64,000 nucleotides of DNA from Mimachlamys varia (Eukaryota > Mollusca > Bivalvia > Pectinida > Pectinidae). Shown here in pieces: positions 1 through 12,200 of this stretch (position 1 is its first letter; the number at the start of each line of letters is the position of its first letter). Location of the stretch: NCBI GenBank assembly GCA_947623455.1, contig OX392545.1, positions 27,107,001 to 27,171,000 of the forward strand, given 5' to 3'. Below the pieces are notes generated by a model, which worked only from the letters and a program-made list of their open reading frames with translations, made no database searches and was not told the DNA's origin. The translations under genes and the position numbers were made by a program.

Positions 1-86
1 TCCAATAGAACAACACAAACATTATCACTGGGAATGTTTCACACGTATCCTGGTTACACCAGTACGCGTAGCACAACAGATACACG

Positions 87-1622
87 TTATACGCGTATCA
101 TGTGCTGTTTGTCATAGTTCATACGGATCAGGTCTCCAAGAAGCCTGTTTCCGTTCCTCGTTTTAGATCTGTTCGGATCCTGGTAGATTAGTGTCTGTTG
201 AGGCGGAAGTAGTAAAGGTTTTCGGTACACTCGGACGTTATCACATTCGGAGTCTTTCTTACTTGAAGGTAAAAGGTACATTTCTGTGTCTTCAAGTATC
301 GAACTTTTCATCTCAGATGGGAACTTTTTGTGTTTTGTTTTGTGAGATTTGTGCTTGTGATGATATTTGTGAGATTCTGATTTTGAAGATGACTGAACAT
401 GCGCAGCGTCATCTGAACAACTGTTTCCGTTTCTTTCCTCGGAATATTCATAATAGCCACTACTATCGTCAGATTCTGATTGGTCAGCGAGTACATCCGG
501 GTCTGACACTTCTCCAGTACTAAGTGTGGGTTGTGACGACCGTCCGGACAGACTAGACACAGTTCGGACAGACTCTACATCCGAACCCCTTTCCAATGTA
601 TTAGAACTGTCCTCTGTAACATTCCCACTGTTGCTAAGCGAGTGGATTATGTTTCGAACCTGTTCCTTGAGAATTAAGTTCTGTTGCACTTTATCTAAAT
701 GAGAACGATATTCCTCTGCCACATCTGATTCACTTGACGTACTCATGTCATACTCGCAACAAGTGTCATTTCCGTCCATATCCGGTCCAGATGACCTGGA
801 AGCGATTGAACTTTTGGCAGAACTAGAACTATAATCACTCGAGTTCGATGTGACGTAGGAGCGCGTGCTGTCATGACGTTGTGTCTGAGCGTTCGGTTTT
901 TTCTCGTGGGATGAATTTTTCCGACTCACAAACCGGACGGAACACGAGCTTTCACTGCTATCCCAGGGTTCACTGTAGTTGGACTCGGATTTCTGAAATT
1001 GTCTCCGGCACTTGCATGTGCATGTGAACCTGTCCGACACAATGGCCTTATCGCAGACACAGTCTTTACGTTTTGATTCGTCGTCTTTTTTACACACAAT
1101 AGGTACAACCATGTAGGGTCCTTCTGTAGAATTGACATTTGACCTCTTGGGTAAGAAAACATCCGAAGACTCGTTCACATTTGTCCTATTTTGAATATGT
1201 CCATCCGCCGAAATCAGATTGGATTGGTTGTGTAAGGAAATCGAGCTCCACGAATTTGCATTTTGAGTAAAAGCACCATTGTTATGTATTTGTAGATTTT
1301 TGTTATCTACCACTGATAACGGCAAGTCTGGAAGATCATTAATTTCCTCGTAAATATGATAAGCAGGGTCATTGTTTACCGCCTGAACACCGTTGATAGG
1401 CACTCTCGTTGGAACTCTCACACACGTGACAGGTCTCACGATATCTGCAGGAATTCTCATGCACGTCCCGTTATTAAATCCATAATCACTTATGAACTCT
1501 GGTAAAGCGTCTGTTGGGTTTCTTGTCTGGCCTTTCCTAAAACCATAATCATCCTCGATCGATTTGTCCTTGTCACCTCCTTTTCTGGGTTGTTTCTTCT
1601 TGTCTTTCAGCCAGCGAAACAT
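87..1622 (-). CDS. Large coding exon of an unrecognised serine-rich protein with a six-cysteine cluster
   Basis: This is an uninterrupted 511-codon frame ending in TAA, far longer than any other frame in the window. I do not recognise the family. The N-terminus is strongly basic (residues 1-20, MFRWLKDKKK then more Lys/Arg). Two DYGF motifs lie near residues 25 and 46. A YEEI motif at 91-94 matches the classic Src-family SH2 ligand if phosphorylated. Residues 177-205 hold six cysteines spaced C-x10-C-x-C-x10-C-x-C-x-C, possibly metal-binding. Residues 210-300 and 335-415 are Ser/Asp/Glu-rich and look disordered. Residues 301-330 may form a short helix or coiled coil. Residues 415-433 are a Lys/His tract. 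There is no signal peptide or membrane segment, so the product is probably intracellular. The ATG has A at -3 and lies 17 nt inside the exon, but an upstream in-frame start is likely (see 1915-1936). No polyadenylation signal is visible before the window edge. Confidence 0.85.
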   Translation of the reverse strand: MFRWLKDKKKQPRKGGDKDKSIEDDYGFRKGQTRNPTDALPEFISDYGFNNGTCMRIPADIVRPVTCVRVPTRVPINGVQAVNNDPAYHIYEEINDLPDLPLSVVDNKNLQIHNNGAFTQNANSWSSISLHNQSNLISADGHIQNRTNVNESSDVFLPKRSNVNSTEGPYMVVPIVCKKDDESKRKDCVCDKAIVSDRFTCTCKCRRQFQKSESNYSEPWDSSESSCSVRFVSRKNSSHEKKPNAQTQRHDSTRSYVTSNSSDYSSSSAKSSIASRSSGPDMDGNDTCCEYDMSTSSESDVAEEYRSHLDKVQQNLILKEQVRNIIHSLSNSGNVTEDSSNTLERGSDVESVRTVSSLSGRSSQPTLSTGEVSDPDVLADQSESDDSSGYYEYSEERNGNSCSDDAAHVQSSSKSESHKYHHKHKSHKTKHKKFPSEMKSSILEDTEMYLLPSSKKDSECDNVRVYRKPLLLPPQQTLIYQDPNRSKTRNGNRLLGDLIRMNYDKQHMIRV

Positions 1623-1639
1623 CTTTGTGACTTGAAAAC

Positions 1640-1914
1640 CTAGAAAGACAGAACAAATTAATTCATAAGTACATTTTATAATCGAAAATCATAAAAATAT
1701 GTTTTTAAATACATATATGATATCATAAAATGTATAATTTCTCGATCAATATTAACTACCAGTAACTCGTGATTCCCGTTTTGTCAATAAATATAGGCCC
1801 AACAAAACCTTCAAATTAAATCACTCACAAGCCACTGATCGCTGAATAAAATACCTATCATAGATTTCTAATACAGGTGAGAAATACCTAACACGATCAA
1901 AGCCCGTAGCTTAC
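1640..1914 (-). other. Intron of the 87-1622 gene
   Basis: This 275-bp GT-AG intron has donor CAG|GTAAGC at 1914 and an acceptor preceded by a pyrimidine run (TTGTTCTGTCTTTCTAG) at 1640. The interior is AT-rich with no long open frame. It splits a codon in phase 1 if the upstream ATG is used. Confidence 0.7.
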
Positions 1915-1936
1915 CTGTAGCTTGTAAGTCATACAT
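1915..1936 (-). CDS. Probable first coding exon (22 nt) of the 87-1622 gene
   Basis: On the minus strand an ATG at 1936-1934 opens ATG TAT GAC TTA CAA GCT ACA G and stops at a strong donor (CTACAG|GTAAG). Joined to the acceptor at 1639/1640, the frame reads straight through the 17 nt before the internal ATG and adds 13 residues (MYDLQATGFQVTK). G is at -3. A five-codon uORF (1985-1971, MDIR) precedes it. Alternatively the exon is purely 5' UTR and the ATG at 1622 is used. Which start is used cannot be settled from sequence alone. Confidence 0.55.
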
Positions 1937-2043
1937 ATCGAGTAGTGTATACAGAGTTTAGCCTCGAGTCTTAGCGAATATCCATCCAACCGCTCCGCTC
2001 GCCTACCGGAGCTCGACTGGTTCTACCCCGCTACCAGACAGGG

Positions 2044-2051
2044 TATTTATA
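2044..2051 (-). promoter_or_regulatory. TATA box of the 87-1622 gene
   Basis: The minus strand reads TATAAATA here. It lies about 110 nt upstream of the predicted start codon and 130 nt upstream of the donor, so transcription should begin near 2014-2020. The roughly 100-nt first exon is more GC-rich than its surroundings (for example GAGCTCCGGTAGGCGAGCGG), as expected of a promoter-proximal exon. The position relative to an independent splice donor makes this the best-supported promoter in the window. Confidence 0.6.
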
Positions 2052-2059
2052 CAGAACAG

Positions 2060-4990
2060 TACGTATACTCCCAATAACCTGATCGCTAGCTATAGCACTT
2101 TAATTAAGAGTTCGAGACTACACCTCGTATTGTGCAGATGGAAATCTAGTCCAGTGCTGTGCCCTGATGTGTAAAATGGTGGGTGACAATAGCAGAGACA
2201 ATATCGCTACTGTACCCTCAGATAATACACGGATAGTAATGTATTTTCTGTTTAGTATGTTTATTTATTTTGTAACATAAGCGGTCTGGTTGAAACATTA
2301 AAAGTATAGTTATCTTATACTATCAATATGTTTTCAACTTTTCAACGTGTTTTTTTACACGACAGTCGTCAAGAAACCTCTTTTAAATTCTTGTGTATTC
2401 TACGCATAGGATAGAATTCGAGTGTTAACGAAAAAAATATTCACTGATATATTAGTTGAGACTTTTGAAAAATTAAAGTTTCCAAGATGACAAGACATCG
2501 TACACCTTGATTTTTGTCCTAAGTGAGGTAAAACCGACTACCACACATTGGTGACGACTCAATGAGCGGAGTATTATCGTCCCCATACACAGTTTGTTTG
2601 ATCGTTTCGCTGGTGTGACACAGGGTTGGCTGATTTCTCGTCGCCTTTTGTGTAAATCATGAACGACTTTTTAAATCTTAAAAAGCTTGAGCCAAGCACC
2701 GAGCCTTGTAATAGAGGGTTTGCGTAGTGGGTAGTGAATCGTCTCAGTGGGCTAATGAGGAGTCTTACAACCCTGCGCGACTTTATTAGTTCACTCTCAA
2801 ATATCTAATCATTTATATAACCTACATTATAATGTGTGCCTCCGTGTTAGCTTTAAAGCTATTCAAATTCGGTGACTTTTTTCTCCTCATATTAAACTTT
2901 CTTAAATTCAAATGAAAATCAGTCTATACTCAACTTTTAGATTTGCCTTCTCGCAAGATATCGTTCGTTTTATGTGTTATATTGAAATATCGCCTACACA
3001 AATAGTTTGCTTTTAACAATTGCTGAACGATTAATTATCTCGTCTTGTTTGTCGGAGCTCGCGTTGAGCCTTATCGCTATGAGGTAACAGCCAGATCAGA
3101 ACCATATTGAAATAGCATGACGCATAAACTAAGTTAAGGCGATAATGATAAGGGTACAATCCAAGAAACTTATGGGTTTGGGCGAATTGGACAGGGAAAA
3201 GGGGAAGGGGTGGCGGTAAAACAAAGAAATTAAATTATCACTGAACACCGTGTGAATTGTCAACAACAAAAATCAGCTCTCTATAGCTTTTATTATGACG
3301 CCTCGTATTAATTCAGATTTCACAAAAGTCGGCAAATTTTACCAGAAAAGTAAATCAAAATAAATCAATGAAATCAACATCAGAATATCCGAGATATAAT
3401 TATCTATAGCAAGTATGTTTCTGTAACAATCCCGGCACATCAGTTCAGATCCGGCAAACCGGAAGTATCACCCCCGTATCTTTAGACGTATCAGCACCGT
3501 TGTTAATAGAGATGGCGGGAATATCGGACGAACCGTAAAAGTGCAAATATCCCATAATGACAACACACTATTATACAAACAATACCTCATTTAAATAATG
3601 GCGTTGTTTAATTGTTAGCAGGCACCCGTAGGTCGGTTACACTGAAAGCGATCAAAATCGACATTTAGGGGATAACGGATAATGACAAAGACTAAATGTC
3701 TTATCAGAATTTAATCATCGACCCGGAAATATCTGATGTGGAGGATTTTAGGGGTCAATACCAGACTGATTTGACCTTTTCTTGGGCACAATGGCGGGCC
3801 CTTTAAGGTGGGACAGTCTCCCGAGTTAACTACAGAGTTCGACTGAGGGTATGTACTGGTTGTCGCCTCTGATACAGTATAGTTCCCACGTACAGTGTCT
3901 GTACGGACACAGGTCGAGGGACAAAAAACTCAAAAGTGCACATTTCCGGCTTAAACTTTAAGTCCGCGATTGTCTGCGAGATCTTTTGTGTTCTACAGTC
4001 CGTCTGACGGGTCCTTGAAATACAATACTATAAGTATACTATAGATATCTTACTTACAATGGACACTAAGTACATATAAATGTTTCTTTAATTACTGAAA
4101 ATAGAACTGGGCGGTAGCCATGTATACCGTATCAGTACAGACCGCTTGGTAACGGGTAGCTGGATTGTTTGGTGTATGGATGTGTACTTGTAATTCATGC
4201 ATACATTAACCAGTTGTATAAACGATCTACTTCATATACTTTGTATAATTATCTATATTAAGACAACTCATGACTAGGATTATTTTTCGCCGCATATTTT
4301 CTTTTGTTAAAATATATCAAATTTCATATTTCATCTAATTTCGTGGAATGTGCGTGTAAAAGATGTTTTGAAAAGAAGCTATACACTTGTTTATTATTTA
4401 AGGTCAGATTGGAAGATTTTTGTCTAGAAATAGTGGCGCTTAATTCTACCACGGAAGTATAACCCTCCAGAACGAGGACGCCTATTCAGTATTATATGGT
4501 ATTACTGTCTATTACGCATTAAGCTCAATCGATATATACATTGTATAAAACGGAAGAAGACTGTCAGCCATGTTGTTGTTCAGGGACAAAGCACGTGTTG
4601 GACGTTTATATCCCTAACTTCCTGCGAGAAGGGAAAACGTAATATGTGATCAGTCACTCTGACAGACGGCTGAGCGGGTGGGGTGTCGGAACATGGTTTT
4701 TACCTGTTTGCATTTTACCTGTACAACCAAACAACCTACCTGACAAGCTATATATTTTACCAAGTCTGTCCACCTGTAAAAAGGCTCGCCTGACAAGCCA
4801 TATATTTCACGCACGTCAGGCGGCGTTTAACAGGAAGAGCGATAAGATATCTTGACATAAGTCGTCTGTCATTGACCCAATTACTCCGGCCAACTGACCA
4901 CCAGCGGTCTGTAGACGAATATTGACCACACGTTTATCCCTGGCCTTATTTGACCCCAAGAAGTGACCATCACCATGGAGAAAGAGCTGT
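2060..4990. other. No gene recognised; region upstream of the first gene
   Basis: AT-rich sequence follows the minus-strand promoter. No splice-compatible exon, repeat array or transposon end was recognised. A 69-codon frame at 4646-4855 has no supporting features. Enhancers of the first gene could lie here but none can be pointed to. Confidence 0.5.
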
Positions 4991-5069
4991 GGATATTTTT
5001 TTTTTTGCAGTATAATATATTGCCAAGGTTATAGATCTTGAGAAATGGCGTCTTCTTGTCCTAGGCAAG

Positions 5070-5110
5070 CTGGGATATAAATCCCAACTGACCGAGAAAA
5101 CATACGATCA
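5070..5110 (+). promoter_or_regulatory. Weak candidate TATA promoter
   Basis: GATATAAATCC sits in a small hairpin (GGGAT-ATA-AATCCC). About 30 nt further is a possible initiator, and at 5134 an ATG opening only 26 codons. There is no splice donor or longer frame to support a gene, so this may be chance. Confidence 0.15.
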
Positions 5111-6002
5111 ATTCTCGTCGAGGAAAGGAGTCGCATGTGTCGGTTTGTTGTGCAAACGAAAGCCTCGCCTACACTGTCTGTCATATTTAGACAAGAAAGC
5201 GGTACCATTTGTTAAAATGGAGGACACACTCCCAAAGAAAACCTTTGGTACAATGCGGTACCTGGGGCCTTATCCTCCCCCAAGGTGATCGATAACGGAG
5301 GCATAACAGTTACAATAGGTAACCGGATTCTCGGTCCGGCCCTCCGATACATTTTTTATACAAACCTTTTTTAAAGAAGGAGACATATATTGGTGTGAAG
5401 ATCTAATTACCCAAAATGCAATCCTTTTGGGGCGATGTGTGGCGCACAATGGAACTCACTCATTTTGAAAAGAATGTTAGGTTAAAGCGACAATGATCGA
5501 TCGTGCATGCGGTTCGAACACCAGCACGTGCACTATATTTGGTTTCCGATTAAAAGAGTTTTATTACAACTGATAGATGTATTGAATTGGTGAAATCGAG
5601 TTTCTTCAGGGTTTCAAATTTATCGTATAATAAGTATGTTAGGCCTGTACTGAGTAACATTTATAACGTGTGATTCTATATTTCGATTTAGTTTATATGC
5701 TAATCAGTTTAGAAATTATTAACTACCCCCAACCCCAAACCCCCACCCCAACTCTCTACCCACCAACTAGTAGCATTATCATGTAAAATCTCAGCAGGTA
5801 TCACAGTATGTTCTTCAAATTTATTTCGACAAAACTAGCACTCTATACTGTCACACACGATACTGGTCAATCAAATCCCGGATCACTGGCAGTCAGTCGT
5901 TTCCTGCATTAGTGAGTGTTTTAGCCATTTCCTGCATTTAATATATTGCCATTAATATTTATGTATTCCTACGATTTATTTTTGTACAACTTTGGGTAAT
6001 TA

Positions 6003-6131
6003 AACGAGACTTGGGGATATCGCGGGTTTCAAATGATTGATAATCCTTCTAGTGAAGAGGAGAAGCAGGAAAAAGATAAACTCGAGGTTGACGAATACGC
6101 TGTAATTGCAAGCGACGGTCTCTGGTTATTG
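6003..6131 (+). pseudogene. PP2C-phosphatase-like exon fragment
   Basis: A frame open from 6000 to 6251 encodes an acidic stretch followed by VDEYAVIASDGLW. The pattern [DE][FY]-x-hydrophobic-[LI]A-[ST]DG-[LVI]W is the signature around one of the metal-binding aspartates of PPM/PP2C phosphatases. In the family the tryptophan is normally followed by Asp; here the next codons are Leu-Leu, so similarity ends at the Trp. That would fit an exon end (CTCTG|GTTATT, a weak donor) or a broken copy. A possible acceptor is ATCCTTCTAG at 6042-6051. No other PP2C motif (for example DGHGG) was found nearby, so this is an isolated exon, a fossil, or a chance match. Confidence 0.25.
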
Positions 6132-6259
6132 GTTGTAATGGTTACAGATAAGATAGTAGCCGGGGTACCGTTTCGTCCTCGTCCCGTATTTCATAGTGTC
6201 CTCAAACAAACTTTCATTTCTACAGATGTATGCCCCGAAGCACCAATATAGAGAGGTTT

Positions 6260-9200
6260 CAAATACTGTCATTAAAAGTCTTTTTACTCCCGCATAAATT
6301 GACCACGATAACCCAAGGATATTATTCAAAATTGACATTTTGGTTTGTTCATTTGCATACCCTGTGGCTAATGTATATGTATAACGCCTTATATTTACAT
6401 AGGATGTATTTCATTTTTCTAAACATCTGAAGATTTTTCAATATATCTAAAGCAATGACCTTAGGTACTCAAATATTACCATAAGACTTAATACTACCCC
6501 GAGGTATACTTTGCCGATAACCATTCACCCTGCAGTCAGACTTTTGATGTCTTTTGAAAACTGTTTCGTTTTGAATTCTATTTTTCAGTCTTTGTTAAAT
6601 GTTCCAAGTTCAACTTGACCGTCTTTACGCTTCGGGGAATAACAATTGTAAATTTTAACTTTCCTTTGTTGATAATAATCTCGAGTTATGTGATTTATTA
6701 GTCATTTCACTTTTATCTTTAAAAAAAATGAGAACAAACCCTACAGGCAAATATTTCAGTTCATCATGATCTTGTCATATGGTCGTTTGCCAATCCTACT
6801 TATTTTTTTTTTGTGTATTTTTCGGTGTAAAACAATTTTATTGTACTTAATAAGAACAACTCCAGATTAATATGTATTTTTATAATTTCTTAACCAGCAT
6901 GATACGTCCCGTGAGTTGTCACGCATGCATAACGAGGTTGCTGACCCAACAGCTGAGATACAACGTGTCACGTGACGTGTAAGAATTTACACCCCTCGTC
7001 GATCTGTCAAGCGCCGAGTGACGCGGATGACACCGACTGTAAATTAGAGGCACGCGTGCGTTTGATTTTATTGTTTTCTTTTGCCAGATATAAGAGGCAA
7101 TATGGATAATTATGGAAATCATCTAGATATAGAATAATAAATAATTACCACGCAAACAAAGAACTACTGTATGACTGTCTAATTCTTTCTTTATTTGTTT
7201 CGAGTTTAATTGATATTTATGTGATAGATTCATGCATCCGTGGCCGTACAAAAAATAAACAACCAACGGTGCACTTTTAAATCACATTATGTAGTTATAT
7301 AGGTGTGTAATGGTACAGAAAAAAAGTATTCGTTCAATTTTTCGCTCACTGTAAAGCAAAAGTAATTAAATCGTAAATCTAAATGTCAAAACGAAGCCGG
7401 AGCCTGACTCCGATCCGACGTACAGCAGGTCAAGGGTTTCACTTTAAATTCATTAACTATATACCCACTAATTAATCATTTGACTATGGGGCTACAATAA
7501 AATCGCTAATTGAAAAATCATGATGACTTTTATTTCCGGAGTTTTGTTACGGTCACATGCCCGCTTTAGTCGAACCCTTTGTAATATTGCAACACGTGAC
7601 GTAAGCCGCCCAAGTGCTTCGGAAATCAAAACCAATTAATATATCTGGTTTTCAATTACCTTCCTTAACTTTTTAAAAGTACATATACTTTAATATACAT
7701 TTGACACGAGACACGTCTAGAAAGATACACATTATTTGACAAGTCCTTATGTTTATTTTTTCATGAATGTATATTTTGTTAATAATACACAAGTTAAAGT
7801 CGATTTCTTTGAAAGGTGTGCTATTATTGAATAGGGTTACTTCTATTTTTTATCAAAACATGTCCCGTTTATACACTGTCTCTCAGTTACATGAGGATAC
7901 TTGCGTTTAAATTTCCTCTCAATTATCCTATTTAAAATGACATTTTTTAAACCTATATAATGTATAATATAAACATCTAAAAGACTATATAACACTGTTC
8001 TAGCAGCTGATAAACCTGTAGTTAAATGTGCCTGTTGCATCATTGTTTGTAAATTTAAATTGTCCAATTTTCTTACCAAACACAATACTCCCAAATGTAT
8101 AACTGTATGGGACATCATTGAAAGCATTATTTATAAATAGGTGTACATTTCCGCTATCTCGCTTGTATGCTTCAATAACCAAATGTAATAGCCTTAAAGT
8201 ATGTCAATGGATGAAAACGAAGGACTTCATTGCATTGGAAAATATTACGGACTGCAATTACGATTTTTTTTTTTTTCAAATTATTTATCATTATTCAAAT
8301 ATTATATCATTTTGAAAGAAAACTAGAAAATATGTCTGCTTACCGTTTTTCCTGTTTCTTGCCATGGCAATTCAAAATGAGAAAACCACAATATTAAAAT
8401 CCTTGAATCACTCTCACTGTCATAAATAAGACAATTTGTCTATCACTGACGAAAGCCCGTGCGTTAACTAGGACGATTTGAGTTAGAATGATGAAGCACC
8501 TTCCAGCTCCCAGCATATATATACATAATAAAGACCATAAAAGTATGTACACCTGTCATTCACATCCGTGTCAAACACGGTTTGGTATCAGACCCTGAAG
8601 CCTTGTCTGTGTCTCTCAGACTCTTAATGATACAGAAACGAGCAAGCGCCTTGACGATTAGGTTTTGGAAGTCTGGAGTGCGCCATATGCAATTTAATGT
8701 CTTGGGGTCTACGAATTTAGCCCCGAGGGGTGAAATAAATTCCAACATGCTGTTTTAATTGAATGCAACGAGTCCTAATGGGCTGAGTTTTCCCCCAGGG
8801 TAAACTATGCAAATACGCCATTTCTTATTTATGGTTCGTATGGAAGACAGTGACCTTAGGGGTCAAATTTAGAAAGTCTCTTAGTCCAACGGGCTTAGAA
8901 CAATACTGTAACTATGTGTGAACCAGTCTACGGACAATGCCATAGTAGATATGATCGAAATCGATAATGACATATTTTCAAGGACAAAGGGAATGACGTA
9001 TGTACCATTATTTATAACAGGAGTTGACAATTCTGACACGGTTATCGTTTTAAAATATAACAATTGAGACATCCAAATAGAATTTGACTTGCAGACAGTT
9101 GACCGGGTAATATACAGTAAAAGGGTTAGGATATGGAATTTGACATCCAATCCAATCCCTCCCAGAACACGTGTCGCTAGGAAACCGACATCACGTTTTA

Positions 9201-12200
9201 CGCGACCGTCTTCCGGTGGAAGGAATGCTAAACATGAAATAGACATGTGAAATGAACAGGTGTCAATCTTCTTTCTCATCAAGGTCAGGTCAAAGAATTT
9301 TCATTATTTTCTATTAAAATGCCTGACATTCAACACTTCTGATGTATTTTACCAAATTTTCATAATTTCGTCGAATTCATTTTTCAGGTTCGGTACAGCT
9401 TAATTTATTTTAAGGTTTATCATAAAATTACATTAAAGGTGAATTGCGTTGATGAAATGTATACATGTACATATTATGTTATTTGCTCCTCCAAAAGACG
9501 AACCGTTTTCGCTAGTATACTAAACTATCTGTGAGGATCAAGCCAAACGAGAAGGATAACATCTGAAGACGACAAGAATAGCTTTCAGTGACATATAATA
9601 TTGAATTATCATGTGGGCCTCAAGTCTAATTTGTTGAGGATATCGATATACACATCAGGTCCAGTACAGTGTATAAGCAAAAATTAATATATCTAATCTT
9701 AACAAATAAGAGCCCCATACTTCGTATTTATATGCTAATACTTTCTTTTGCTTTGTCGTTGTGAAAGATGACGTAACACACACATATGCTGCAACTATTG
9801 AATTTCGTAATAGACACAGTATACCGATATATAAATGATACAGCTGTTTGGTCCTCCTAGGACTCTTCAGTGATGACACCATTTGAATTACACAGATCTT
9901 TATGTGTTTACTAAATAAAACTTGAAACGGGATTCTCACAGCATTGAATTACAAACCTACATACACTTGACAAATGTATGCTGGTGTTATATTTAATTTG
10001 CATTACAATACACAACAAAAAGTTTTAAATAATTGATATTTATTTTTGCCTTGAAGCTACCATTGATCCTATTAGACATGATTTTTGTCTGGGCCGTGAC
10101 GGATGACGGCTACAGCTGCTGTTCTGATGGATGGTGTTACCGACACTGCACAACAGTTACATCATAGCATGACGTCTACACCAGCTGTTCAAGGCCAGGA
10201 TAACACATACATACCAAATTCCATGCAAATCGGACGATATTTAAATTTCAACCAATGAAAATTCTTGTCGGCAGCCATAAATTGATTCATTGCATTAAGA
10301 ACAATTGGCAAATATGTTAGCTTGACCGTGGCTTTGCAAAAATAAATCAAAAGGAATGAGAAACAACTCATTTTCTTTGATAACCTGGATGTCTGATTTC
10401 TCAAACTTGGGGAGATAGGTTCGCTGGTAGTAAGAGTTTAGGAAATTCTTCATGAAACCGAAAATTGCCCATAACGTCTTCCCCATAAACCCGAGAACGC
10501 ATGCTAGGAACCATCAACTAACATTATGAAATTCACTAGGAGACACCGGCCATATTTTCAGCCTTCTTATTAAAAGATGGATTTGTATAATGTGTTGATG
10601 TTTCTTAACGTATAGTGATTTTGTTTACCGTAATCGTTCTAATAACGTCACTTTAAAGCCCCGCCCCAGTATTCCTTTTCCTTGAACTGACGGCTTTTCT
10701 CTTAGCGATTATGTACTAAAGATTTGAAGAAATATAACTTATTACTATTTACAAATGTATCGTTTTAGGTGATTTTTTAATGCTTTTTTTTAATTTACAA
10801 TGTCGCTGAATATCACAATATGGTAATTTGTGAACATAAACGTACATGTATAGATAATATTGTTCAAATAGCATTACTCTTATTTCTAGGTGCCCTAGGG
10901 CGTTGTAAAATATATAACTCTCAAGGGTCATTCCGTTATTTTTCTTTCTATAAACCTCTAGATATCACTGATCCAGGTAATCGGCGAAACACCACAATAT
11001 AAACGTATTATATCGTGTAAACCCTCACAATGTATTGACTGTTGTATATGGTGATTGAATCCAAAATAACGAGCAGACTTCTGATGCCCTTATCTTCCGA
11101 TCCTTCAAAAGACCACAGAAAGGACAAACAGAAATATCTTTTATCAAAATCCGTATTAAATCCAAACAAATACACAAGTAATACTTCTTGTAAGCTTCGA
11201 AGATTATTTGACTTCCGGTTTAGCAATCTCGAGGAGCCCACCCAATCCGCGTCTATCCGAGTAAAGCACATGCGCGGCTTTTGAGTGTTGACATAGACAA
11301 ATAGAGATCTAAAAAGCATTTTTATGGTCGCATGAACGGAGAAAAGAATATGTTGAAATGTCATTTGCTCTTAGCTGCAGAGAGAAGCAGACTTGTTCGA
11401 GACAGCTTACAGAAATCCCATCACGTGCTGCGTAAAAGATGGGCTTCTTTATTTCACCTGTAGATATGCATGTCTACAAAAAGAAGTATGAAACGGGAAC
11501 ATGTGATTCATCAACACACTTTGACAAGCTTGTCCTACATGTACAAAAACACGAAGGAGACTTAGAATATCAAACCCATTTATATAGAAAGGAGAGATTG
11601 TGTTGTGTCATAAAATCAATCAAATATTGTATTGGCTTTTGATTTCTTGCGGTTTGTCCTCGGAACTAGTTTTAAGGGTATATATTTCAACCAACACCGT
11701 GAAAAGTAAATGCTTACATTTTCAAGGTTTATATTCAGAAAGTCCAAAATGAAACCACCCCAGATTAAACGCGCTATACAGTAAAGTATATTTAAAACGC
11801 GGTATATATGACAGGCTCTTAAAAAAACATCCATTGTGAAAGCCATGATAGTCTAGATTGGTGTAAAAGTGTAGATAGTAGCTTCGGTTATTGTCGCAAG
11901 GTTTCTTTTAGGTTTGAATATTTTAAACTTGGTAACTTGTGAATATTACAACTTGTCTTACACATTCGTTATTATGTACATTGTTATTTTAATCGTGAAC
12001 AATTGTTTGAGTGTATAATAGGGCCTCTTATGACTCGATCTTGATGCACATCCGAATCAGAGGACGAGATAGAGATTATGGAATGTGACAAGGTGGTCCA
12101 CCATGATTAAGATGGACAGGTAAAAACCGTACAGGTAAGGTGTCTTCTCTCGTGTCAAACACAGGTGTCGAAATCAACATGTGCAGATGTGGCGACCGAG

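Noticed and set aside
191..523. 110-codon plus-strand frame
   Set aside because: Shadow of the real gene on the opposite strand.
8881..9282. 133-codon minus-strand frame
   Set aside because: Mixed hydrophobic composition without recognisable domain, promoter or splice sites; expected by chance in 64 kb.
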